NCBI GenBank assembly: GCA_019752835.1
Contig: JAIELR010000077.1
Span: forward strand, 1 to 6,730
Reading direction: 5' to 3'
Source: Gammaproteobacteria bacterium
Lineage (GTDB): Bacteria > Pseudomonadota > Gammaproteobacteria > UBA1113
DNA length: 6,730 bases
A program made the position numbers and the translations under genes. Shown piece after piece: positions 1 through 4,965 of this stretch (position 1 is its first letter; every line of letters starts with the position of its first letter). Under the pieces are notes generated by a model. It ran no database searches. It was not told the origin of the DNA and saw only the letters and a list, made by a program, of their open reading frames with translations.

Positions 1-148
1 TATTAGACTTTTGCAGAACCGCTTATGCAAAAAAGGACGAGGAGCACTCGGAGCGCAGAACCGGAGTGTACAACCTTGTACATGAGGATTCGAGCACCGG
101 AGCGACGAAGTCATTTGAAGCAGAGGCGAGTTATGCAAGAAGTCTATT
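1..148. repeat. MITE-like repeat element with terminal inverted repeats
   Basis: The left end carries TAGACTTTTGCA (4-15) and the right end carries TGCAAGAAGTCTA (134-146). They are reverse complements except for one missing base, so they look like imperfect terminal inverted repeats of an element about 148 bp long. It may start before the window. The interior is richer in G, C and purines than the flanking AT-rich DNA. It holds a short open frame (ATG 25-27 to TAG 160-162, 45 codons) for a very Arg-rich peptide containing RSAEPECTTLYM. From memory I associate such peptides with repeat-derived 'hypothetical proteins' in Legionella-related genomes, but I cannot verify that here. No transposase is present, so the element would be non-autonomous. 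Only one copy lies in this window. Confidence 0.55.
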
Positions 149-173
149 CATTAAATGTGTAGGGAAAAGCAAC

Positions 174-482
174 ATGCACTATGAAAAACATATCTTTATT
201 TGTACTAATCAACGTCCCGATGGTAAGGCTTGTTGTGCTAACCATGATGCGGCAACGGCTTGCCATCAGTTAAAAATGGCAACAAAACTTCGCGGTATAG
301 ACGGTCCTGGCAAAATAAGAGTCAGTCAGTCGGGTTGTTTAGGACGTTGTGAGCTCGGGCCTGTGGCAGTCGTTTATCCTGCAGGGCATTGGTACACTTA
401 CAATAGCCTTGACGATTTAGATGAAATTCTTGAGGAAGATTTGATCAAGGGCGGGAAGGTTGAGCATTTGTTGCTTCCATAA
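174..482 (+). CDS. Thioredoxin-like [2Fe-2S] ferredoxin, 102 aa
   Basis: A small electron-transfer protein of the thioredoxin-fold [2Fe-2S] ferredoxin family, related to the NuoE-type fold. Cysteines 10, 21, 55 and 59 match in position the four cluster ligands of the Aquifex thioredoxin-like ferredoxin (9, 22, 55, 59). Here they sit in FICTNQRPDGKACC and in GCLGRCELGP. C20 and C30 are extra cysteines. The C-terminal half has the family pattern VVYPAGHWYTY and ends VEHLLLP. The open frame extends upstream to a GTG at 66, but that part reads through the repeat element. I chose ATG 174 because AGGGA (161-165) lies 8 bases before it and the protein then has the usual length of about 100 aa. The gene lies just upstream of the rplM promoter and on the same strand. 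Its partner is unknown. I see no terminator after it. Confidence 0.88.
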   Translation: MHYEKHIFICTNQRPDGKACCANHDAATACHQLKMATKLRGIDGPGKIRVSQSGCLGRCELGPVAVVYPAGHWYTYNSLDDLDEILEEDLIKGGKVEHLLLP

Positions 483-501
483 TAAATTTTACATCTGCCT
501 C

Positions 502-530
502 TTGCCTATTGGCCCTAGCTTATGTACAAT
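502..530 (+). promoter_or_regulatory. Probable sigma-70 promoter of rplM-rpsI
   Basis: TTGCCT (502-507) and TACAAT (525-530) are separated by exactly 17 bases, which fits a sigma-70 promoter. Transcription would begin near 537 and give a leader of about 50 bases before rplM. The same design, TTGCCC-17-TACAAT, occurs in front of the HIT gene. Confidence 0.6.
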
Positions 531-546
531 GCACCGCTCTTTTAAT

Positions 547-562
547 CAAGAATACTTTCTTG
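547..562 (+). promoter_or_regulatory. Leader hairpin upstream of rplM
   Basis: CAAGAA (547-552) and TTCTTG (557-562) form a perfect 6-bp stem with a TACT tetraloop, 25 bases before the rplM start and inside the predicted leader. In E. coli the rplM-rpsI operon is repressed by L13 through its own leader, so this hairpin is a candidate site for similar feedback. The stem is short and AT-rich, so the role is inference. Confidence 0.35.
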
Positions 563-587
563 GGTAACATTTTCGGATACAGATAAA

Positions 588-1034
588 ATGAAGACATTTA
601 GCGCTAAACCAGAAGTTGCAGCCGCATCACGTGAGTGGTTCGTTATTGATGCAGCAGATAAAACATTAGGTCGGCTTGCGAGCCGCGTTGCCCTTTATTT
701 GAGAGGGAAACATAAACCAGAGTATACCCCCCACGTTGATACTGGGGATTTTATTATCGTTATTAATGCCGATAAAATAAAAGTTACCGGCAAGAAAGTT
801 GACGATAAAATTTATTATAGCCATTCAGGCTATCCGGGCGGATTGAAAACCATTAATTTTAAAAAATTAATGGCTAAAGCACCTGCTCGTGTTTTTGAGC
901 TTGCAGTTAAGGGTATGTTGCCAAGAAATCCTCTTGGACGTGCAATGTATCGCAAACTGAAAGTGTATGCAGGCAGTGAACACAGCCATGCTGCCCAGCA
1001 ACCCAAGTTACTTGACTTGAAAACGGAAGAATAA
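588..1034 (+). CDS. rplM: 50S ribosomal protein L13
   Basis: L13 is an early-assembly protein of the large ribosomal subunit. The 148-aa product matches the family along its whole length: MKTFSAKPE at the start, [29 protein letters not shown], the VTGKK segment, [21 protein letters not shown] and the ending [11 protein letters not shown]. It is about six residues longer than the E. coli protein, with three extra residues near the N-terminus and a short KTEE tail. The ribosome-binding site is weak (GGATA at 575-579), which would suit a translationally regulated ribosomal gene. It is followed after two bases by rpsI, so the two form an operon with probable translational coupling. Confidence 0.97.
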   Translation: MKTFSAKPEVAAASREWFVIDAADKTLGRLASRVALYLRGKHKPEYTPHVDTGDFIIVINADKIKVTGKKVDDKIYYSHSGYPGGLKTINFKKLMAKAPARVFELAVKGMLPRNPLGRAMYRKLKVYAGSEHSHAAQQPKLLDLKTEE

Positions 1035-1036
1035 TT

Positions 1037-1477
1037 ATGCCAGCCCCTAAAAAGATTTCTCAATACAATGGTACAGGCCGTCGTAAATGCTCGGTAGCCC
1101 GAGTTTACTTGCGCCCTGGTACCGGTAAAATTAAAGTTAATCATCGTACGATGGAAGAGTATTTTCCCCGTGAAAGCATATGGATACAAATCTTACTGCC
1201 ATTGAAAGTTGTTGATATGCTTGATAAGTTTGATGTCATTGTCAATGTTCGTGGTGGTGGCCTCTCTGGCCAGGCAGGCGCGATACAATTAGGTATTGCT
1301 CGTGCACTAGTTCAATATGATGAAACGACTGGAACCTTGTCAACGGATGAGAATTCTTTCCGTATTCGTTTACGTAGCCAACCAGGTGGTTTATTGACAC
1401 GTGATGCTCGTATTGTTGAACGTAAAAAAGTGGGGCTGCATAAGGCTCGACGTGGCGTTCAGTTCTCGAAACGTTAA
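1037..1477 (+). CDS. rpsI: 30S ribosomal protein S9, with an internal insertion
   Basis: S9 is a small-subunit protein whose C-terminal tail reaches the P-site tRNA. Conserved parts are [19 protein letters not shown], the core [20 protein letters not shown], the [19 protein letters not shown] region and the terminal FSKR, which places the tail Arg at the end as in E. coli. The product is 146 aa against about 130 in E. coli. Roughly four residues are added at the N-terminus and about twelve between YDE (near residue 96) and LLTRD, in the stretch [20 protein letters not shown]. Translation probably depends on GGAAGA (1025-1030), which lies inside the end of rplM. An inverted repeat begins 11 bases after the stop codon. 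Confidence 0.96.
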   Translation: MPAPKKISQYNGTGRRKCSVARVYLRPGTGKIKVNHRTMEEYFPRESIWIQILLPLKVVDMLDKFDVIVNVRGGGLSGQAGAIQLGIARALVQYDETTGTLSTDENSFRIRLRSQPGGLLTRDARIVERKKVGLHKARRGVQFSKR

Positions 1478-1487
1478 TATACTCTGC

Positions 1488-1613
1488 GCAATTCAATTTT
1501 TGGCGTTGTTGCTGCTGGCTGTTTGTAGGGTTAGGCCCCCGTGCCTACCGAAAGACGGGCAACCATAGGGGGTTGTCCCTACGTCAACAGCGCCTAGCCA
1601 AAAACCGAATTGC
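1488..1613. repeat. 126-bp imperfect inverted repeat after rpsI
   Basis: The outer arms GCAATTCAATTTTTGGC (1488-1504) and GCCAAAAACCGAATTGC (1597-1613) pair at 15 of 17 positions. Inside them, GGCTGTT and AACAGC steps lead into the 60-bp palindromic core at 1524-1583. The whole stretch could fold into one long, interrupted hairpin. It may be a longer version of the repeat family, or two nested repeats. It could also slow or end transcription from rpsI, but no T-run follows it directly. Confidence 0.6.
1524..1583. repeat. 60-bp palindromic repeat, copy 1
   Basis: This core starts TGTAGGG and ends CCCTACG, giving an imperfect hairpin with internal GTAGGCCC-like and GGGCAACC-like motifs. A second copy of exactly the same length lies at 4966-5025 and matches at most positions, including the shared GGCCCCCGTGCCTACC and ACGGGCAACCA. 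Two copies in 6.7 kb, both between genes, indicate a dispersed REP-like family. Confidence 0.8.
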
Positions 1614-1640
1614 TTCGGGTATGTCCTTTTTCTATTCTTG

Positions 1641-1679
1641 AAAAGCGAAGAGACAGTTTTTTGTTTTTTCGCTTTTTTT
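1641..1679 (+). terminator. Possible intrinsic terminator of rplM-rpsI
   Basis: AAAAGCGAA (1641-1649) can pair with TTCGCTTTT (1668-1676), and the T-run continues to 1679. The stem is a perfect 9 bp, but the 18-base loop is long and the stem is AT-rich, so efficiency is doubtful. It lies about 165 bases after rpsI and before the sspA promoter candidate. Confidence 0.45.
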
Positions 1680-1694
1680 CAACGTTTCACTTAT

Positions 1695-1722
1695 TTTCCA
1701 ATAGTCTTATTAATTGTATGAT
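1695..1722 (+). promoter_or_regulatory. Candidate sspA promoter
   Basis: TTTCCA (1695-1700) and TATGAT (1717-1722) are separated by 16 bases. The -10 box is good and the -35 box is weak. The pair is placed sensibly about 45 bases before the sspA start and just after the candidate rpsI terminator. Confidence 0.35.
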
Positions 1723-1765
1723 GTTGGATTGAGGTGCGATGAGTTAATTTCTGTAGGAGTTGCTG

Positions 1766-2395
1766 ATGGGGTTGATCAATAATCGTCGTTCGGTAATGAA
1801 TTTATTATCAGATCCCCTTGATATTTATTGTCATCGTGTTCGGTTTGTCATGGCTGAAAAAGCGGTTACTGTTGAAGTTATCGATATTGATCCAAATAAC
1901 AAACCTGAAGAGCTTTTGCAATATAATCCCTACAATACGATACCCACCCTGGTTGATCGTGATTTGGTGATTTTTGATACTCAAATTATTTGCGAATACC
2001 TCGATGAGCGTTTCCCTCATCCTCCGTTGATGCCTGTTTATCCCGTAATGCGTGCAGAATCGCGATCGTTGCTATTGCGTATTGAGCGTGATTTATATCG
2101 TTTGTACAACCGTATTATGAGTGATGATCTCGATGATGCTGCACTGGCAAAGTCACGATTGATAGAAGCTTTTATTAGTATGTCGCCAGCTTTTTCAGAA
2201 AAAGCCTTCTTTTTGAGTGATGAATTTTCTTTACTAGACTGTTCACTGGCGCCTTTATTATGGCGTTTACCTTCTTTGGGAATCATTCTACCATCTCAGG
2301 CTAAAGCAGTTGATAGTTATGCAGAGAGAATTTTTTCCCGTAATGGATTTCAAGCAAGTTTAAGTGAGGCCGAATATGAGCTCCGTGACGAGTAA
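1766..2395 (+). CDS. sspA: Stringent starvation protein A
   Basis: SspA is a glutathione-transferase-fold protein that binds RNA polymerase and changes promoter choice in stationary phase and stress. It is not itself an active transferase. The 209-aa product has the N-terminal thioredoxin-like domain (about 10-90, with IPTLVDRDL and ICEYLDERFPHPPLMPVYPV) and a C-terminal helical domain (about 100-205, with SDEFSLLDC and LAPLLWRLPSLGI). Pro84-His85-Pro86, the surface pocket needed for SspA function in E. coli, are at identical positions. I chose ATG 1766 because TAGGAG (1754-1759) lies 6 bases upstream and the protein then begins like the E. coli one (NRRSVM against NKRSVM). TTG and CTG codons just before are less likely starts. 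Its end overlaps sspB by 20 bases. Confidence 0.95.
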   Translation: MGLINNRRSVMNLLSDPLDIYCHRVRFVMAEKAVTVEVIDIDPNNKPEELLQYNPYNTIPTLVDRDLVIFDTQIICEYLDERFPHPPLMPVYPVMRAESRSLLLRIERDLYRLYNRIMSDDLDDAALAKSRLIEAFISMSPAFSEKAFFLSDEFSLLDCSLAPLLWRLPSLGIILPSQAKAVDSYAERIFSRNGFQASLSEAEYELRDE

Positions 2396-2837
2396 ACCTA
2401 AGTTAACGTCAAGTAAACCCTATTTAATCAAAGCCCTTTATGAGTGGATGCTTGATAATGGACTTACTCCGCATATTGTTGTCGATACGACGCTACCTGG
2501 GGTAAGAGTGCCTAAGCAATCGATTAAAAATGGTCAAATAATTCTTAACATTTCCCCCAATGCAACCAGTCATTTCGAGATGACGCTCAGTAAATTACAG
2601 TTTCGTGCTGGTTTTGGTGCTACGATTTTTGATGTGCTGCTTCCAACAAGTGCTGTAGAAGCTATTTATGCCCGTGAAAATGGAGAGGGGATGACCTTTT
2701 CGATGGATATTCCAGGCGGAGATGATGGTGGCGACGGGTCAAGTGAAAATCTCACTTTTACAGAAACGGCGGATCCTGAATCTAAGCAAGATACCAAGAA
2801 ACCCGCGAAACCTTCGCATTTGAAAATCGTAAAATAA
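2376..2837 (+). CDS. sspB: ClpXP protease adaptor SspB
   Basis: SspB binds ssrA-tagged proteins from stalled ribosomes and delivers them to ClpXP. The 153-aa product has the substrate-binding domain in its first 110 residues: KPYLIKALYEWMLDNGLTPHIVVD, LPGVRVP, GQIILNISPNA, FRAGFGA and AIYARENGEGM. A flexible acidic, Gly- and Asp-rich linker follows (about 112-145). The C-terminal tail HLKIVK corresponds to the ClpX-binding XB motif (ALRVVK in E. coli). ATG 2376 is preferred over an upstream GTG at 2364 because GAGG (2366-2369) lies 6 bases before it and the conserved region then starts at the expected distance. The 20-base overlap with sspA implies coupled translation. Confidence 0.95.
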   Translation: MSSVTSKPKLTSSKPYLIKALYEWMLDNGLTPHIVVDTTLPGVRVPKQSIKNGQIILNISPNATSHFEMTLSKLQFRAGFGATIFDVLLPTSAVEAIYARENGEGMTFSMDIPGGDDGGDGSSENLTFTETADPESKQDTKKPAKPSHLKIVK

Positions 2838-2858
2838 CACATTTTATCAGAAGCATCG

Positions 2859-3082
2859 TAGCCCGTATTAAAGCGCTTTAAACGCACAGTATGGAGGCAA
2901 CAATGTGCTTGCTAATCCCACAAATAGATATGCTCAAAGGACCTGCGCGTAATACGGGGCAGAGCTTTGTAAAATCAACGACCCCGTATTACGCTTTTAT
3001 CGCGAGTGTTCTTGGCACCACCCCATTTATAATATCAATAAATAATAAGTTCCAAGCATTATTCCCGCTTTAATACGGGCTA
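2859..3082. repeat. 224-bp nested inverted-repeat element
   Basis: The ends are perfect 17-bp inverted repeats: TAGCCCGTATTAAAGCG (2859-2875) and its reverse complement (3066-3082). Inside is a second perfect 13-bp pair, GCGTAATACGGGG (2947-2959) and CCCCGTATTACGC (2982-2994). All four arms share the core CCCGTATTA, so the element is built from four alternately oriented copies of one short motif. The left end also contains the 14-bp palindrome TTAAAGCGCTTTAA (2868-2881). I see no clear target duplication and no transposase. It fills the gap between sspB and the convergent gene, ending 5 bases from that gene's stop codon. Confidence 0.75.
2947..2999 (+). terminator. Probable intrinsic terminator of sspAB (inner hairpin of the repeat)
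   Basis: The perfect 13-bp GC-containing stem (2947-2959 with 2982-2994, 22-base loop) is followed on the plus strand by TTTTAT. It lies 110 bases after sspB and faces a convergent gene, which is where a terminator is expected. The short T-run and long loop lower confidence. Confidence 0.45.
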
Positions 3083-3087
3083 GCTAA

Positions 3088-3348
3088 TTACCTAACAACC
3101 ACTGTCGGTCTTGTGTTAACAACAACAGGTCTCGGTTTCACAACCACTACTGGTGCTGGTTTTACAACAACTACTGGTCTTGGAGCTACAACAACATGCG
3201 TTGGCGCAACAACTACATGCGCTGGTGCGATATAGGTATTCGTATGCACGACTGTTGCATTGGTATGAACAACGGTTGTATTCGCGTAGGAAGCAGCGGC
3301 GGTTATACCTAACATGAGAGCCAAACTTGATACGATTATTTTTTTCAT
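3088..3348 (-). CDS. Small secreted Val/Pro-rich repeat protein, 86 aa
   Basis: I do not recognise a named family. The start MKKIIVSSLALMLGITAAASYA is a clear signal peptide with a type I cleavage site after Ala22. The mature part (23-86) is almost entirely short degenerate repeats: TTVVHTN and ATVVHTN first, then blocks of HVVVAP, PVVVVKP and PVVVNTRP. It has no cysteines and no acidic residues after residue 22, so the exported form is basic, Val/Pro-rich and probably extended. ATG 3348 is chosen because AAAGG lies about 8 bases upstream and the signal peptide begins there. An ATG further upstream would bury the signal. A strong extended -10 promoter precedes it. A periplasmic or surface structural role is possible, but nothing here proves it. 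Confidence 0.75.
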   Translation of the reverse strand: MKKIIVSSLALMLGITAAASYANTTVVHTNATVVHTNTYIAPAHVVVAPTHVVVAPRPVVVVKPAPVVVVKPRPVVVNTRPTVVVR

Positions 3349-3403
3349 TTTACTAACCTTTTTAGTTATTAAGGGCACTCTAATAAACGACAGAGTGTTT
3401 ACC

Positions 3404-3431
3404 ATTATAGCATGCATGGTATCTCATACAA
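3404..3431 (-). promoter_or_regulatory. Extended -10 promoter of the Val/Pro-repeat gene
   Basis: On the minus strand TATAAT (3409-3404) is a perfect -10 box preceded by TGC (3412-3410), giving an extended -10. TTGTAT (3431-3426) lies 16 bases upstream as the -35. The predicted leader is about 50 bases. An odd palindrome, TTTAGC-A-GCTAAA (3435-3447), lies immediately upstream of the -35 and could bind a regulator. Confidence 0.65.
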
Positions 3432-3475
3432 TGATTTAGCAGCTAAAATAATTAAATATTGCATTACACTTTCAT

Positions 3476-4099
3476 TTAAAAATTCATTATATTTGTTTTA
3501 TTTTCGTCGACCGGATGGAATCGGTTAGTAAGATTCAATAATTCATATCCCCAAATTCGGGGAGAATTTTCAATAATAGAAAGGGCATTTTTAAAGGCAA
3601 CAAACCCAAGAGGGTCGCTTGGATTAGGTAGTTGAATTAGCTCTTTCGCTATTGTTATGAAGTCATAAATATCTACATTTTGAAATGACTTTTGTGCTAC
3701 CTTAGTGATAAAATCGATAGAAATGGACACTAGGTTAAGGTTCCAAGGTTGCTTGTTTTCCTTTATACGCTCTATAAGTGACTGGCAATGCAATGATTCA
3801 TATTTCGAAGGAATAGTTTCATATACATCTTTACTATCTACGATCAAAATGGCGCTAAGCGTTATATTGTTTTTTTGTTCTTCAGTTTCTTCAGCCTTGC
3901 AATGATCGATCAATGGCTCTATTTGTGGCATAAAATTATTTCCAAAAAATCTAGAACTTAGAAAAAGATCATCGTTACCTGTAGGCGTGAATATTGTATC
4001 CGGGTCAAAATCATTGGTTAAATTATCGTTAATATCGATGTCTGAACTAGAACCTTCATGAACAAGTTTTGTTTTGTTAACGGTTTTTTCATTTTTCAT
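3476..4099 (-). CDS. Hypothetical protein, 207 aa, unrecognised
   Basis: I recognise no family. The first 45 residues are polar, rich in Ser, Asp and Asn (GSSSDIDINDNLTNDFDPD) and probably disordered. The remainder looks like a soluble mixed alpha/beta domain with ITLSAILIVDSKDVYETIP, LVSISIDFITKVAQKSF, YDFITIAKELIQLPNPSD and a C-terminal WGYELLNLTNRFHPV. There is no signal peptide or transmembrane segment. Base composition is noticeably more AT-rich than the ribosomal and ssp genes. The start ATG is followed by Lys/Asn codons, and the nearest purine-rich site (AGGG) is about 13 bases upstream, so the ribosome-binding site is weak. It is divergent from the gene at 4301. An accessory gene, perhaps an effector if the organism is Legionella-like, is a guess from context only. 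Confidence 0.7.
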   Translation of the reverse strand: MKNEKTVNKTKLVHEGSSSDIDINDNLTNDFDPDTIFTPTGNDDLFLSSRFFGNNFMPQIEPLIDHCKAEETEEQKNNITLSAILIVDSKDVYETIPSKYESLHCQSLIERIKENKQPWNLNLVSISIDFITKVAQKSFQNVDIYDFITIAKELIQLPNPSDPLGFVAFKNALSIIENSPRIWGYELLNLTNRFHPVDENKTNIMNF

Positions 4100-4144
4100 A
4101 TTAATTCAATCGCCCTATATTATTACATTTTCGTGGCCAATTTT

Positions 4145-4165
4145 AAGTGCTAAATATTAACACTT
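4145..4165. promoter_or_regulatory. Operator-like palindrome between divergent genes
   Basis: AAGTGCTAAATATTAACACTT is a 21-base near-perfect palindrome: AAGTG pairs with CACTT and TAA with TTA, with one C/A mismatch and a 3-base centre. It sits about 45 bases before the 207-aa gene on the minus strand and about 135 bases before the secreted repeat gene on the plus strand. That is a suitable position for a regulator of either. AT-rich DNA makes chance palindromes common. I found no convincing promoter for either gene in 4100-4300. Confidence 0.3.
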
Positions 4166-4300
4166 ATTTAAAGATGTAATGAAATTTTACTTTGCACAAA
4201 AAAAGAGCTCATTTAAACTAACGTAGTATTAATTTGATTTTTGAATATTATCTGTTAGTCTTACTAGGCTTGATTTAAGCAATTAATAAGGAGCTTTAGT

Positions 4301-4735
4301 ATGAAAAAAACAGGTATGGTTTTATTGGGTGTGATGGTAAGCAGTCTCGCTTTCGCAGCAGGCACAAGTGCTGTTGGCGGATCATCTGCTACCTCAGGCA
4401 GTAGTATGATGACTATGTCAAGCAGTCCAGCCAGTGTTAGCACCACTTCTACGGCTAGCTCAGCAGAAACGCAGATGAGACAACAAATGGCAATTGCGTG
4501 GAAAAATCTCACCCCTCAACAAAAGCAAGCAATACAGCAAAAATTGCAACAAAAATGGCAAAATGCTACACCTGAAGAAAAAGAAATGGCGAAAGAAAAA
4601 ATCATGCAAAAATGGAATGCAATGACGCCGGCGGAACAACAAGAAATGTTGCAAAAAATGCAAGCAGCTATGCAACAAAGTGGAATGAGTACAACAACAC
4701 CAACTACGGCTGGAATGGGTGGTAGTACCAATTAA
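4301..4735 (+). CDS. Secreted Gln/Lys-rich protein with three 19-residue W...TP repeats, 144 aa
   Basis: The protein begins with a signal peptide, MKKTGMVLLGVMVSSLAFA, with a likely cut after Ala19. A linker of Ser, Gly, Thr and Met follows (20-57). Residues 67-123 then hold three tandem repeats of exactly 19 residues, each starting with Trp (67, 86, 105) and carrying Thr-Pro four to five residues later. Examples are WKNLTPQQKQ, WQNATPEEKE and WNAMTPAEQQ, each followed by a Lys/Gln/Met-rich helical stretch. The tail (128-144) is again Thr/Gly/Ser-rich. The pattern resembles periplasmic helical repeat proteins of the DUF3106 type, but that link is from memory. A strong site, AAGGAG (4288-4293), precedes the ATG by 7 bases. 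A hairpin terminator follows. The likely location is periplasmic or extracellular and the function is unknown. Confidence 0.82.
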   Translation: MKKTGMVLLGVMVSSLAFAAGTSAVGGSSATSGSSMMTMSSSPASVSTTSTASSAETQMRQQMAIAWKNLTPQQKQAIQQKLQQKWQNATPEEKEMAKEKIMQKWNAMTPAEQQEMLQKMQAAMQQSGMSTTTPTTAGMGGSTN

Positions 4736-4761
4736 GTTGTTTAATGTGGTTTGAAATTGTC

Positions 4762-4808
4762 ATACTGCTTTTCTCCCCATAAGTAGGGGAGAGAGCAGTA
4801 TATTATTT
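4762..4808 (+). terminator. Strong hairpin terminator after the secreted repeat gene
   Basis: ATACTGCT (4762-4769) pairs with AGCAGTAT (4794-4801), and TCTCCCC (4772-4778) pairs with GGGGAGA (4786-4792). This makes a 15-bp stem with a small internal loop and a 7-base apical loop. It begins 27 bases after the stop codon. The following plus-strand bases, TATTATTT, are only partly T-rich. On the minus strand it starts a few bases beyond the tRNA 3' end, so it may also shape the tRNA precursor trailer. Confidence 0.65.
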
Positions 4809-4885
4809 GGCGCCCCGCGGCGGGATTCGAACCCACGACCCTTCGCTTAGGAGGCGAATGCTCTATCCAGCTGAGCTACGGGGGC
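4808..4885 (-). tRNA. tRNA-Arg, anticodon CCU, with an apparent bulged base in the acceptor stem
   Basis: Read on the minus strand, the cloverleaf has acceptor GCCCCCG, TA, D arm GCTC-AGCTGGATA-GAGC, anticodon stem TTCGC/GCGAA and loop CTCCTAA (anticodon CCT, reading AGG codons). The variable loop is GGGTC, followed by T arm GTGGG-TTCGAAT-CCCGC. The 3' acceptor strand is CGCGGGGC, eight bases instead of seven, followed by discriminator G and an encoded CCA. Deleting the third base, C, restores CGGGGGC, the exact complement of the 5' strand, so the gene appears to carry a one-base insertion (78 nt in total). All other conserved positions look intact. Arg identity by anticodon is clear. The remaining question is whether the bulged tRNA works. 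Confidence 0.92.
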
Positions 4886-4899
4886 AATGTGAAGGTGGA

Positions 4900-4908
4900 A
4901 GTATAACA
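4900..4908 (-). promoter_or_regulatory. Extended -10 promoter of tRNA-Arg
   Basis: On the minus strand TGTTATACT (4908-4900) combines an extended TGn with a good -10 box, TATACT. Its 3' end is 15 bases before the tRNA, giving a short 5' leader. No convincing -35 is seen at 17 bases upstream. Confidence 0.45.
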
Positions 4909-4965
4909 CGGTTTCAATTCTTTGGGCCCAGTACATGACAATTTTCTCTTTCAGGGAACTGTCTT

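Noticed and set aside
25..162. 45-codon frame inside the left repeat as a protein-coding gene
   Set aside because: No convincing ribosome-binding site was seen, and repeats often carry open frames by chance. Kept only as an observation on the element.
66..173. Longer N-terminus for the ferredoxin, starting at GTG 66
   Set aside because: The extra 36 residues are a read-through of the repeat element in a frame unrelated to the family. ATG 174 has a good ribosome-binding site and gives the normal family length.
830..1189. Antisense open frame across the rplM-rpsI junction
   Set aside because: Fully opposite two certain ribosomal genes, with no family features.
2891..3073. 60-codon frame (alternative start 2903) between sspB and the convergent gene
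   Set aside because: It runs through both inner repeat arms and stops in the outer arm. Despite a GGAGG site at 2893-2897 there is no recognisable protein pattern, so it is treated as part of the repeat element.
3088..3348. CRISPR-like or DNA tandem array in the Val/Pro repeat region
   Set aside because: The repeats are short, degenerate and in frame. They are explained by the amino-acid repeats of a secreted protein and have no spacer structure.
4460..4731. Antisense Cys/Phe/Leu-rich frames opposite the secreted repeat gene
   Set aside because: Their odd composition is the complement of Gln/Lys/Met-rich codons. The sense strand has the signal peptide, ribosome-binding site and periodic Trp.
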